From: Diplolepis rosae
Lineage: Eukaryota > Arthropoda > Insecta > Hymenoptera > Diplolepididae
Length of the DNA stretch: 64,000 nt
Assembly: GCA_030998225.1 (NCBI GenBank)
Contig: JAPYXD010000390.1
Location: 1 to 64,000, forward strand
Direction of reading: 5' to 3'
The position numbers and the translations under genes were made by a program. Position 1 is the first letter of the stretch, and each line of letters begins with the position of its first letter. The notes beneath the pieces were generated by a model. It was not told where the DNA came from and searched no databases. It saw nothing but the letters and a program-made list of their open reading frames with translations. Below, one piece after another: positions 1 to 11,559 of the stretch.

Positions 1-1837
1 TTTATATGTCAACAACTGCCTTTCAGAAACCATGTAGGATACGGGTACCAAACATATTTTTGCATTTGAATTCCTGGATCCAAATGCAAAATAGGAAATA
101 GGTAGGGTCGGGCAGCAGATTTCCTTTCACATTTACAATTTATAAGTCAACAACTGCCTTTATTAAACCATGTAGGATCCGGGTCCAAACATATTTTTGC
201 ATTGTAATTCCTGGATCCAAATGCAAAAAGGAACCAGTTAGGGCCGGGTAGCAGATTTTCTTTCACCTTTACAATTTTCAAGTCGACAACTGCCTTTCTT
301 AAACCATGTAGGATCCGGGTCCAAACATATTTTTGCATTGTAATTCCTGGATCCAAATGCAAAATAGGAAATAGGTAGGGCCGGGTAGCATATTTACTTT
401 CACCTTTACAATTTTCAAGTTTTCATCTGCATTTCAGAAACCATGTAGGATCCGGGTGCAAACATATTTTTGCATTTTAATTCCTGGATCCAAATGCAAA
501 ATAGGAACCAGGTAGGGCCGGATAGCAGATTTTCTTTCACCTTTACAATTTATAACTCAACAACTGCCTTTCTGAAACCATGTAGTACCCGGGTCCAAAC
601 ATATTTTTTTCATTTTAATTCCTGGATCCAAATGCAAAATAGGAACCAGGTAGGGCCGGGTAGCAGATTTTCTTTCACCTTTACAATTTATAAGTCAACA
701 ACTGCATTTCAGAAACCATGTAGGATCCGGGTCCAAACAAATTTTTGTATTTTAATGCCTGGATCCAAATGCCAAATAGGAATCAGGTAGGGTCGGGCAG
801 CAGATTTCCTTTCACCTTTACAATTTATAAGTCAACAACTGCCTTTAATAAACCATGTAGGATCCGGGTCCAAACATATTTTTGCATTTGAATTCCTGGA
901 TCCAAATGCAAAATAGGAAATAGGTAGGGTCGGGCAGCAGATTTCCTTTCACATTTACAATTTATAAGTCAACAACTGCCTTTATTAAACCATGTAGGAT
1001 CCGGGTCCAAACATATTTTTGCATTTTAATTCCTGGATCCAAATGCAAAATAGGAACCAGGTAGGGCCGGGTAGCAGATTTACTTTCACATTTACAATTT
1101 TCAAGTCAACAACTGCCTTTCTTAAACCATGTAGGATCCGGGTCCAAACATATTTTTGCATTTGAATTCCTGGATCCAAATGCAAAATAGTAAAGAGGTA
1201 GGGTCGGGCAGCAGATTTCCTTTCACATTTACAATTTATAAGTCAACAACTGCATTTCTTAAACCATGTAGGATCCGGGTCCAAACATATTTTTGCATTT
1301 TAATTCCTGGATCCAAATGAAAAATAGGAACCAGGTAGGTTCGGGCAGCAGATTTTCTTTCACCTTTACAATTGATAAGTCAATAACTGCCTTTATTAAA
1401 CCATGTAGGATCCGGGTCCAAACATATTTTTGCATTGTAATTCCTGGATCCAAATGCAAAAAGGAACCAGTTAGGGCCGGGTAGCAGATTTACTTTCACC
1501 TTTACAATTTGCCAGTCGACAACTGCCTTTCAGAAACCATGTAGGATCCGGGTCCAAACATATTTATGTATTTTAATTCCTGGATCCAAATGCAAAATAG
1601 GAACCAGGTAGGGCCGGGTAGCAGATTTTCTTTCACCTTTACAATTTATAAGTCAACAACTGCATTTCTGAAACCATGTAGGATCCGGGTCCAAACATAT
1701 TTTTGCATTTTAATTCCTGGATCCAAATGCAAAATAGGATCCAGGTAGGGTTGGGCAGCAGACTTTATTTCACTTTAACAATTTATAAGTCAGCAACTGC
1801 CTTTCAGAAACCATGTAGGATCCGGGTCCAAACATAT

Positions 1838-1871
1838 TTTTGCATTTTAATTCCTGGATCCAAATGCAAAA
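1838..1871. repeat. Perfect 10-bp inverted repeat inside the type A monomer (example copy)
   Basis: The arms are ttttgcattt (1838-1847) and aaatgcaaaa (1862-1871), exact reverse complements, separated by 14 nt that include the second GGATCC. The same dyad is intact in type A and type D monomers across the array. It is weakened or lost in types B, C, E, F and H through changes in one or both arms. Such a dyad could extrude as a cruciform or bind a dimeric protein. That role is inference; only the symmetry is seen. Confidence 0.9.
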
Positions 1872-1873
1872 TA

Positions 1874-1892
1874 GGAACCAGGTAGGGCCGGG
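1874..1892 (+). other. Possible two-tetrad G-quadruplex motif in type A monomer (example copy)
   Basis: Four G runs occur in 19 nt: GG, 5 nt, GG, 2 nt, GGG, 2 nt, GGG. The arrangement recurs in every monomer carrying aggaaccaggtagggccggg. With only two G pairs in the first two runs, the structure would have two tetrads and modest stability. Monomers with gttaggg (type C) or gaatcagg change the spacing but keep similar runs. Formation is not shown. Confidence 0.45.
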
Positions 1893-3482
1893 TAGCAGAT
1901 TTTCTTTCACCTTTACAATTTATAAGTCAACAACTGCATTTCTGAAACCATGTAGGATCCGGGTCCAAACATATTTTTGCATTTTAATTCCTGGATCCAA
2001 ATGCAAAATAGGAATCAGGTAGGGTCGGGCAGCAGATTTCCTTTCACCTTTACAATTTATAAGTCAACAACTGCATTTCTGAAACCATGTAGGATCCGGG
2101 TCCAAACATATTTTTGCATTTTAATTCCTGGATCCAAATGCAAAATAGGAACCAGGTAGGGTCGGTCAGCAGATTTTCTTTCACCTTTACAATTTATAAG
2201 TCAATAACTGCCTTTCAGAAACCATGTAGGATCCGGGTCCAAACATATTTTTGCATTTGAATTCCTGGATCCAAATGCCAAATAGGAATCAGGTAGGGTC
2301 GTGCAGCAGATTTTTTTTCACCTTTACAATTTATAAGTCAACAACTGCCTTTCTGAAACCATGTAGGATCCGGGTCAAAACATATTTTTGTATTTTAATT
2401 CCTGGATCCAAATGCCAAATAGGAACCAGGTAGGGCCGGGTAGCAGATTTTCTTTCACCTTTACAATTTATAAGTCAACAACTGCCTTTCAGAAACCATG
2501 TAGGATCCGGGTCCAAACATATTTTTGCATTTTAATTCCTGGATCCAAATGCAAAATAGGAACCAGGTAGGGTCGGGCAGCAGATTTCCTTTCACTTTTA
2601 CAATTTATAAGTCAACAACTGCCTTTCTGAAACCATGTAGGATCCGGGTCCAAACATATTTTTGCATTTTAATTCCTGGATCCAAATGCAAAATAGGAAT
2701 CAGGTAGGGTCGGTCAGCAGATTTTCTTTCACCTTTACAATTTATAAGTCAACAACTGCATTTCTGAAACCATGTAGGATCCGGGTCAAAACATATTTTT
2801 GTATTTTAATTCCTGGATCCAAATGCCAAATAGGAATCAGGTAGGGTCGGGCAGCAGATTTCCTTTCACCTTTACAATTTATAAGTCAACAACTGCATTT
2901 CTGAAACCATGTAGGATCCGGGTCAAAACATATTTTTGTATTTTAATTCCTGGTCCAAATGCAAAATAGGAACCAGGTAGGGCCGGGTAGCAGATTTCCT
3001 TTCACCTTTACAATTTATAAGTCAACAACTGCCTTTCAGAAACCATGTAGGATCCGGGTCCAAACATATTTTTGCATTTTAATTCCTGGATCCAAATGCA
3101 AAATAGGAACCAGGTAGGGCCGGGTAGCAGATTTTCTTTCACCTTTACAATTTATAAGTCAACAACTGCATTTCTGAAACCATGTAGTATCCGGGTCCAA
3201 ACATATTTTTGCATTTGAATTCCTGGATCCAAATGCAAAATAGGAAATAGGTAGGGTCGGGCAGCAGATTTCCTTTCACATTTACAATTTATAAGTCAAC
3301 AACTGCCTTTCTTAAACCATGTAGGATCCGGGTCCAAACATATTTTTGCATTTTAATTCCTGGATCCAAATGCAAAATAGGAACCAGGTAGGGTCGGTCA
3401 GCAGATTTTCTTTCACCTTTACAATTTATAAGTCAATAACTGCCTTTCAGAAACCATGTAGGATTTGGGTCCAAACATATTT

Positions 3483-6400
3483 TTGCATTTTAGTTCCTGG
3501 ATCCAAATGCCAAATAGGAATCAGGTAGGGTCGTGCAGCAGATTTTTTTTCACCTTTACAATTTATAAGTCAACAACTGCCTTTCTGAAACCATGTAGGA
3601 TCCGGGTCCAAACATATTTTTGCATTTTAATTCCTGGATCCAAATGCAAAATAGGAACCAGGTAGGGTCGGGCAGCAGATTTTCTTTCACCTTTACAATT
3701 TATAAGTCAACAACTGCATTTCTGAAACCATGTAGGATCCGGGTCCAAACATATTTTTGCATTTGAATTCCTGGATCCAAATGCAAAATAGGAAATAGGT
3801 AGGGTTGGGCAGCAGACTTTATTTCACCTTTACAATTTATAAGTCAACAACTGCCTTTCAGAAACCATGTAGGATCCGGGTCCAAACATATTTTTGTATT
3901 TTAATTCCTGGATCCAAATGCCAAATAGGAATCAGGTAGGGTCGGGCAGCAGATTTCCTTTCACCTTTACAATTTATAAGTCAACAACTGCATTTCAGAA
4001 ACCATGTAGGATCCGGGTCAAAACATATTTTTGCATTTTAATTCCTGGATCCAAATGCAAAATAGGAACCAGGTAGGGCCGGGTAGCAGATTTTCTTTCA
4101 CCTTTACAATTTATAAGTCAACAACTGCATATCAGAAACCATGTAGGATTCGGGTCCAAACATATTTTTATATTTTAATTCCTGGATCCAAATGCAAAAT
4201 AGGAACCAGGTAGGGCCGGGTAGCAGATTTTCTTTCACCTTTACAATTTATAAGTCAACAACTGCCTTTCAGAAACCATGTAGGATCCGGGTCCAAACAT
4301 ATTTTTGTATTTTAATTCCTGGATCCAAATGCCAAATAGGAATCAGGTAGGGTCGGGCAGCAGATTTCCTTTCACCTTTACAATTTATAAGTCAACAACT
4401 GCATTTCTGAAACCATGTAGGATCCGGGTCCAAACATATTTTTGCATTTTAATTCCTGGATCCAAATGCAAAATAGGAACCAGGTAGGGCCGGGTAGCAG
4501 ATTTACTTTCACCTTTACAATTTATAAGTCAACAACTGCATTTCAGAAACCATGTAGGATCCGGGTCCAAACATATTTTTGCATTTTAATTCCTGGATCC
4601 AAATGCAAAATAGGAACCAGGTAGGGACGGGCAGCAGATTTTCTTTCACCTTTACAATTTATAAGTCAACAACTGCCTTTCAGAAACCATGTAGGATCCG
4701 GGTCCAAACATATTTTTGCATTGTAATTCCTGGATCCAAATGCAAAAAGGAACCAGTTAGGGCCGGGTAGCAGATTTACTTTCACCTTTACAATTTGCAA
4801 GTCGACAACTGCCTTTCAGAAACCATGTAGGATCCGGGTCCAAACATATTTTTGTATTTTAATTCCTGGATCCAAATGCCAAATAGGAATCAGGTAGGGT
4901 CGGGCAGCAGATTTCCTTTCACCTTTACAATTTATAAGTCAACAACTGCCTTTCAGAAACCATGTAGGATCCGGGTCCAAACATATTTTTGCATTTTAAT
5001 TCCTGGATCCAAATGCAAAATAGGAACCAGGTAGGGCCGGGTAGCAGATTTTCTTTCACCTTTACAATTTATAAGTCAACAACTGCCTTTCAGAAACCAT
5101 GTAGGATCCGGGTCCAAACATATTTTTGCATTTGAATTCCTGGATCCAAATGCAAAATAGGAATCAGGTAGGGTCGGGCAGCAGATTTCCTTTCACATTT
5201 ACAATTTATAAGTCAACAACTGCATTTCTGAAACCATGTAGGATCCGGGTCCAAACATATTTTTGCATTTTAATTCCTGGATCCAAATGCAAAATAGGAA
5301 CCAGGTAGGGCCGGGTAGCAGATTTTCTTTCACCTTTACAATTTATAAGTCAACAACTGCCTTTCAGAAACCATGTAGGATCCGGGTCCAAACATATTTT
5401 TGCATTTGAATTCCTGGATCCAAATGCCAAATAGGAATCAGGTAGGGTCGGGCAGCAGATTTCCTTTCACCTTTACAATTTATAAGTCAACAACTGCATT
5501 TCTGAAACCATGTAGGATCCGGGTCCAAACATATTTTTACATCGTAATTCCTGGATCCAAATGCAAAAAGGAACCAGTTAGGGCCGGGTAGCAGATTTAC
5601 TTTCACCTTTACAATTTATAAGTCAACAACTGCCTTTCAGAAACCATGTAGGATCCGGGTCCAAACATATTTTTGCATTTTAATTCCTGGATCCAAATGC
5701 CAAATAGGAATCAGGTAGGGTCGGGCAGCAGATTTCCTTTCACATTTACAATTTATAAGTCAACAACTGCCTTTCTGAAACCATTTAGGATCCGGGTCCA
5801 AACATATTTTTGTATTTTAATTCCTGGATCCAAATGCCAAATAGGAATCAGGTAGGGTCGGGCAGCAGATTTACTTTCACCTTTACAATTTATAAGTCAA
5901 CAACTGCCTTTCAGAAACCATGTAGGATCCGGGTCAAAACATATTTTTGTATTTTAATTCCTGGATCCAAATGCCAAATAGGAATCAGGTAGGGTCGGGC
6001 AGCAGATTTCCTTTCACCTTTCCAATTTATAAGTCAACAACTGCCTTTCAGAAACCATGTAGGATCCGGGTCCAAACATATTTTTGCATTTTAATTCCTG
6101 GATCCAAATGCAAAATAGGATACATGTAGGGTTGGGCAGCAGACTTTCTTTCACTTTTACAATTTATAAGTCAACAACTGCATTTCTGAAACCATGTAGG
6201 ATCCGGGTCCAAACATATTTTTGCATTTTAATTCCTGGATCCAAATGCAAAATAGGAACCAGGTAGGGCCGGGTAGCAGATTTTCTTTCACCTTTACAAT
6301 TTATAAGTCAACAACTGCATTTCTGAAACCATGTAGGATCCGGGTCAAAACATATTTTTGTATTTTAATTCCTGGATCCAAATGCCAAATAGGAATCAGG

Positions 6401-7042
6401 TAGGGTCGGGCAGCAGATTTACTTTCACTTTTACAATTTATAAGTCAACAACTGCATTTCAGAAACCATGTAGGATCCGGGTCGAAACATATTTGTGCAT
6501 TTTAATTCCTGGATCCAACTTTAAAATAGGACCCAGGTAGGGCCGGGTAGCAGATTTTTTTTCACCTTTACAATTTATAAGTCAACAACTGCCTTTCAGA
6601 AACCATGTAGGATCCGGGTCAAAACATATTTTTGCATTTTAATTCCTGGATCCAAATGCAAAATAGGAACCAGGTAGGGCCGGGTAGCAGATTTTCTTTC
6701 ACCTTTACAATTTATAAGTCAACAACTGCATTTCTGAAACCATGTAGTATCCGGGTCCAAACATATTTTTGCATTTGAATTCCTGGATCCAAATGCAAAA
6801 TAGGAAATAGGTAGGGTCGGGCAGCAGATTTCCTTTCACATTTACAATTTATAAGTCAACAACTGCCTTTATTAAACCATGTAGTATCCGGGTCCAAACA
6901 TATTTTTGCATTTTAATTCCTGGATCCAAATGCAAAATAGGAACCAGGTAGGTTCGGGCAGCAGATTTTCTTTCACCTTTACAATTGATAAGTCAATAAC
7001 TGCCTTTCAGAAACTATGTAGGATCCGGGTCCAAACATATTT
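3483..7042. repeat. Left-domain HOR block, 3,560 bp (about 26 monomers)
   Basis: The block starts at a marker monomer with gtcgtgcagcag and an eight-T tract and runs to the marker at 7043. A second shared mark, the altered catgtagtatccgg, lies at 3181 and 6741, also 3,560 bp apart. The next 26-monomer block (11560-15119) has exactly the same length. The block contains one early type F unit near 5.5 kb. Confidence 0.75.
6480..6540. repeat. Altered monomer with changed dyad arm
   Basis: The unit reads gggtcgaaacatatttgtgc and then ggatccaactttaaaatagg, with aggacccagg in place of aggaaccagg. The right dyad arm is replaced by aactttaaaa, so the inverted repeat is lost here in an otherwise A-like unit. 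Confidence 0.65.
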
Positions 7043-7220
7043 TTGCATTTGATTTCCTGGATCCAAATGCCAAATAGGAATCAGGTAGGGTCGTGCAGCA
7101 GATTTTTTTTCACCTTTGCAATTTATAAGTCAACAACTGCCTTTCTGAAACCATGTAGGATCCGGGTCCAAACATATTTTTGCATTTTAATTCCTGGATC
7201 CAAATGCAAAATAGGAACCA

Positions 7221-7270
7221 GGTAGGTCCGGGTAGCACAGGTTAGTTCACCATTACAATGTATAAGGCAA
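7221..7270. repeat. Degenerate stretch in one monomer
   Basis: The usual G-rich and pyrimidine-rich segment reads ggtaggtccgggtagcacag, then gttagttcaccattac, then aatgtataaggcaac. About ten changes fall within 50 bp while the flanking units are ordinary. The matching unit in the next block (near 11,740) reads normally. Confidence 0.7.
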
Positions 7271-7294
7271 CAACTGCATTTCTGAAACCATGTA

Positions 7295-7431
7295 GGATCC
7301 GGGTCCAAATATATTTTTGCATTTGAATTCCTGGATCCAAATGCCAAATAGGAATCAGGTAGGGTCGTGCAGCAGATTTTTTTTCACCTTTACAATTTAT
7401 AAGTCAAAAACTGCGTTTCAGAAACCATGTA
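7295..7431 (+). repeat. Reference monomer, type E (137 bp)
   Basis: Type E combines gcatttgaattcc with aaatgccaaataggaatc, then ggtagggtcgtgcagcag and an uninterrupted T tract (cagattttttttcacc). The gtcgtgcag change and the long T run make it easy to trace. It recurs 274 bp after the block marker at 7043, 11560, 15120, 23186 and 27971, which is strong evidence for a higher-order repeat. Confidence 0.87.
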
Positions 7432-7568
7432 GGATCCGGGTCCAAACATATTTTTGTATTTTAATTCCTGGATCCAAATGCCAAATAGGAATCAGGTAGG
7501 GTCGGGCAGCAGATTTCCTTTCACCTTTACAATTTATAATTCAACAACTGCATTTCAGAAACCATGTA
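7432..7568 (+). repeat. Reference monomer, type B (137 bp)
   Basis: Type B is marked by gtattttaattcc in place of gcattttaattcc, by aaatgccaaatagg, by gaatcaggtagggtcggg and by cagcagatttcc. Many copies are also preceded by gggtcaaaac rather than gggtccaaac. Both arms of the type A inverted repeat are altered (ttttgtattt and aaatgccaaa), so the dyad is lost. B units are interspersed with A units throughout the left domain and are rarer in the right. Confidence 0.88.
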
Positions 7569-8420
7569 GGATCCGGGTCAAAACATATTTTTATATTTTA
7601 ATTCCTGGATCCAAATGCAAAATAGGAACCAGGTAGGGCCGGGTAGCAGATTTTCTTTCACCTTTACAATTTATAAGTCAACAACTGCATTTCAGAAACC
7701 ATGTAGGATCCGGGTCCAAACATATTTTTGCATTTTAATTCCTGGATCCAAATGCAAAATAGGAACCAGGTAGGGCCGGGTAGCAGATTTTCTTTCACCT
7801 TTACAATTTATAAGTCAACAACTGCCTTTCAGAAACCATGTAGGATCCGGGTCCAAACATATTTTTGTATTTTAATTCCTGGATCCAAATGCAAAATAGG
7901 AACCAGGTAGGGCCGGGTAGCAGATTTTCTTTCACCTTTACAATTTATAAGTCAACAACTGCATTTCAGAAACCATGTAGGATCCGGGTCAAAACATATT
8001 TTTGTATTTTAATTCCTGGATCCAAATGCAAAATAGGAACCAGGTAGGGCCGGGTAGCAGATTTTCTTTCACCTTTACAATTTATATGTCAACAACTGCC
8101 TTTCAGAAACCATGTAGGATCCGGGTCAAAACATATTTTTGTATTTTAATTCCTGGATCCAAATGCCAAATAGGAATCAGGTAGGGTCGGGCAGCAGATT
8201 TCCTTTCACATTTACAATTTATAAGTCAACAACTGCCTTTATTAAACCATGTAGGATCGGGGTCCAAACATATTTTTGCATTGTAATTCCTGGATCCAAA
8301 TGCAAAAAGGAACCAGTTAGGGCCGGGTAGCAGATTTACTTTCACCTTTACAATTTTCAAGTCGACAACTGCCTTTATTAAACCATGTAGGATCCGGGTC
8401 CAAACATATTTTTGCATTGT

Positions 8421-8450
8421 AATTCCTGGATCCTCTTCCAAACAGGAACC
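8421..8450. repeat. Altered type C monomer
   Basis: After cctggatcc the sequence is tcttccaaacaggaacc instead of aaatgcaaaaaggaacc. The block of changes covers the right dyad arm only. The similar D-C-C arrangement at 25.6-25.8 kb has the normal sequence. Confidence 0.65.
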
Positions 8451-9483
8451 AGTTAGGGCCGGGTAGCAGATTTACTTTCACCTTTACAATTTGCAAGTCG
8501 ACAACTGCCTTTCAGAAACCATGTAGGATCCGGGTCCAAACATATTTTTGCATTTTAATTTCTGGATCCAAATGCAAAATAGGAACCAGGTAGGGCCGGG
8601 TAGCAGATTTTCTTTCACCTTTACAATTTATAAGTCAACAACTGCATTTCTGAAACCATGTAGGATCCGGGTCCAAACATATTTTTGCATTTTAATTCCT
8701 GGATCCAAATGCAAAATAGGAACCAGGTAGGGTCGGGCAGCAGATTTTCTTTCACCTTTACAAGTTATATGTCAACAACTGCATTCCAGAAACCATGTAG
8801 GATCCGGGTCAAAACATATTTTTGTATTTTAATTCCTGGATCCAAATGCCAAATAGGAATCAGGTAGGGTCGGGCAGCAGATTTCCTTTCACATTTACAA
8901 TTTATAAGTCAACAACTGCATTTCTTAAACCATGTAGGATCCGGGTCCAAACATATTTTTGCATTTGAATTCCTGGATCCTAATGCAAAATAGGAAATAG
9001 GTAGGGTCGGGCAGCAGATTTCCTTTCACATTTACAATTTATAAGTCAACAACTGCCTTTATTAAACCATGTAGGATCCGGGTCCAAACATATTTTTGCA
9101 TTGTAATTCCTGGATCCAAATGCAAAAAGGAACCAGTTAGGGCCGGGTAGCATATTTACTTTCACCTTTACAATTTTCAAGTTTTCAACTGCCTTTCTTA
9201 AACCATGTAGGATCCGGGTCCAAACATATTTTTGCATTTGAATTCCTGGATCCAAATGCAAAATAGGAAATAGGTAGGGTCGGGCAGCAGATTTCCTTTC
9301 ACATTTACAATTTATAAGTCAACAAATGCCTTTCTTAAACCATGTAGGATCCGGGTCCAAACATATTTTTGCATTTTAATTCCTGGATCCAAATGCAAAA
9401 TAGGAACCAGGTAGGGCCGGGTAGCAGATTTTCTTTCACCTTTACAATTGATAAGTCAATAACTGCCTTTCTTAAACCATGTA

Positions 9484-9619
9484 GGATCCGGGTCCAAACA
9501 TATTTTTGCATTGTAATTCCTGGATCCAAATGCAAAAAGGAACCAGTTAGGGCCGGGTAGCAAATTTACTTTCACCTTTACAATTTTCAAGTCGACAACT
9601 GCCTTTTAGAAACCATGTA
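9484..9619 (+). repeat. Reference monomer, type C (136 bp)
   Basis: Type C has gcattgtaattcc, then aaatgcaaaaagg (one base shorter than the A form, giving 136 bp), then aaccagttagggccggg and usually cagatttactttc (this copy has caaatttac). It is commonly followed by atttgcaagtcgac or attttcaagtcgac, which adds a GTCGAC site absent from A and B. It occurs in both domains and is one of the main links between them. Confidence 0.88.
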
Positions 9620-11559
9620 GGATCCGGGTCCAAACATATTTATGTATTTTAATTCCTGGATCCAAATGCAAAATAGGAACCAGGTAGGGCCGGGTAGCAG
9701 ATTTCCTTTCACCTTTACAATTTATAAGTCAATAACTGCATTTCTGAATCCATGTAGGATCCGGGTCCAAACATATTTTTGCATTTTAATTCCTGGATCC
9801 AAATGCAAGATAGGAACCAGGTAGGGTCGGGCAGCAGATTTTCTTTCACCTTTACAATTTATATGTCAACAACTGCCTTTCAGAAACCATGTAGGATCCG
9901 GGTCCAAACATATTTTTGCATTTTAATTCCTGGATCCAAATGCAAAATAGGAACCAGGTAGGGCCGGGTAGCAGATTTTCTTTCACCTTTACAATTTATA
10001 AGTCAACAACTGCATTTCTGAAACCATGTAGGATCCGGGTCCAAACATATTTTTGCATTTTAATTCCTGGATCCAAATGCAAAATAGGAAATAGGTAGGG
10101 TCGGGCAGCAGATTTCCTTTCACATTTACAATTTATAAGTCAACAACTGCCTTTATTAAACCATGTAGGATCCGGGTCCAAACATATTTGTGCATTTTAA
10201 TTCCTGGATCCAAATGCAAAATAGGATCCAGGTAGGGTTGGGCAGCAGACTTTATTTCACTTTTACAATTTATAAGTCAACAACTGCCTTTCAGAAACCA
10301 TGTAGGATCCGGGTCCAAACATATTTATGTATTTTAATTCCTGGATCCAAATGCCAAATAGGAACCAGGTAGGGTCGTGCAGCAGATTTTCTTTCACCTT
10401 TACAATTTATAAGTCAACAACTGCCTTTCAGAAACCATGTAGGATCCGGGTCAAAACATATTTTTGTATTTTAATTCCTGGATCCAAATGCCAAATAGGA
10501 ATCAGGTAGGGTCGGGCAGCAGATTTCCTTTCACCTTTACAATTTATAAGTCAACAACTGCATTTCTGAAACCATGTAGGATCCGGGTCCAAACATATTT
10601 TTGCATTTTAATTCCTGGATCCAAATGCAAAATAGGAACCAGGTAGGGTCGGGCAGCATATTTACTTTCACCTTTACAATTTGCAAGTTTTCAACTGCCT
10701 TTCAGAAACCATGTAGGATCCGGGTCCAAACATATTTTTGCATTTTAATTCCTGGATCCAAATGCAAAATAGGAACCAGGTAGGGCCGGGTAGCAGATTT
10801 TCTTTCACCTTTACAATTTATAAGTCAACAACTGCATTTCTGAAACCATGTAGGATCCGGGTCAAAACATATTTTTGTATTTTAATTCCTGGATCCAAAT
10901 GCCAAATAGGAATCAGGTAGGGTCGGGCAGCAGATTTCCTTTCACCTTTACAATTTATAAGTCAACAACTGCATTTCTGAAACCATGTAGGATCCGGGTC
11001 CAAACATATTTTTATATTTTAATTCCTGGATCCAAATGCAAAATAGGGATTAGGTAGGGCATGGTAGCAGATTTTCTTTCACTTTTACAATTTATAAGTC
11101 AACAACTGCATTTCAGAAACCATGTAGGATCCGGGTCAAAACATATTTTTGCATTTTAATTCCTGGATCCAAATGCAAAATAGGAACCAGGTAGGGCCGG
11201 GTAGCAGATTTTCTTTCACCTTTACAATTTATAAGTCAACAACTGCATTTCTGAAACCATGTAGTATCCGGGTCCAAACATATTTTTGCATTTGAATTCC
11301 TGGATCCAAATGCAAAATAGGAAATAGGTAGGGTCGGGCAGCAGATTTCCTTTCACATTTACAATTTATAAGTCAACAACTGCCTTTCTTAAACCATGTA
11401 GGATCCGGGTCCAAACATATTTTTGCATTTTAATTCCTGGATCCAAATGCAAAATAGGAACCAGGTAGGTTCGGGCAGCAGATTTTCTTTCACCTTTACA
11501 ATTGATAAGTCAATAACTGCCTTTCAGAAACTATGTAGGATCCGGGTCCAAACATATTT

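Larger units (their letters stand above)
1818..1954 (+). repeat. Reference monomer, type A (consensus-like, 137 bp)
   Basis: This unit, taken from one ggatccggg to the next, is the commonest form in the left domain. In order it has ggatccgggtcc, an AT-rich stretch, gcattttaattcc, a second ggatcc 38 bp after the first, aaatgcaaaatagg, aaccaggtagggccgggtag, cagattttctttcacc, tttacaatttataagtc and aacaactgc. The unit ends at a short variable tract (catttctg here, cctttcag in many others) followed by aaaccatgta. G+C is 54 of 137 bases in the cctttcag form. The other variants are defined by departures from this unit. Confidence 0.92.
1..3482. repeat. Partial left-domain block (about 25 monomers)
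   Basis: This is the stretch before the first marker monomer at 3483. Much of its first part matches sequence about 8,076 bp downstream: units starting at 1293, 1566, 1703 and 1840 correspond to those at 9369, 9642, 9779 and 9916 with the same variant marks (such as attgataagtcaataac and tatttatgtatttt). An E unit at 2251 lies 1,232 bp before the 3483 marker. The E unit at 26739 lies exactly as far before the 27971 marker. Confidence 0.75.
7043..11559. repeat. Left-domain HOR block, 4,517 bp (about 33 monomers)
   Basis: The block opens with the marker ttgcatttgatttcctgg, gtcgtgcagcag and cacctttgcaattt, and an E unit follows 274 bp later. The marker at 11560 carries all three changes again. 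The catgtagtatccgg mark lies at 6741 and 11258, 4,517 bp apart, giving the same period independently. A degenerate stretch lies at 7221-7270. Confidence 0.77.

Noticed and set aside
1818..1954. CENP-B box in the monomer
   Set aside because: The best alignment, catgtaggatccggg against TTCG-4-A-2-CGGG, matches only about six of nine core positions (G, A and CGGG), and the TTC is absent. This is not enough to call a box.
6950..6965. Pol III B-box-like ggttcggg
   Set aside because: Only the first six bases fit the B-box consensus, the expected A and CC positions do not, and no A box is suitably placed.
9484..9619. Telomere-type TTAGGG in type C units (cagttagggccggg)
   Set aside because: It occurs once per unit and is not tandem; it is one base change from the usual ggtaggg.
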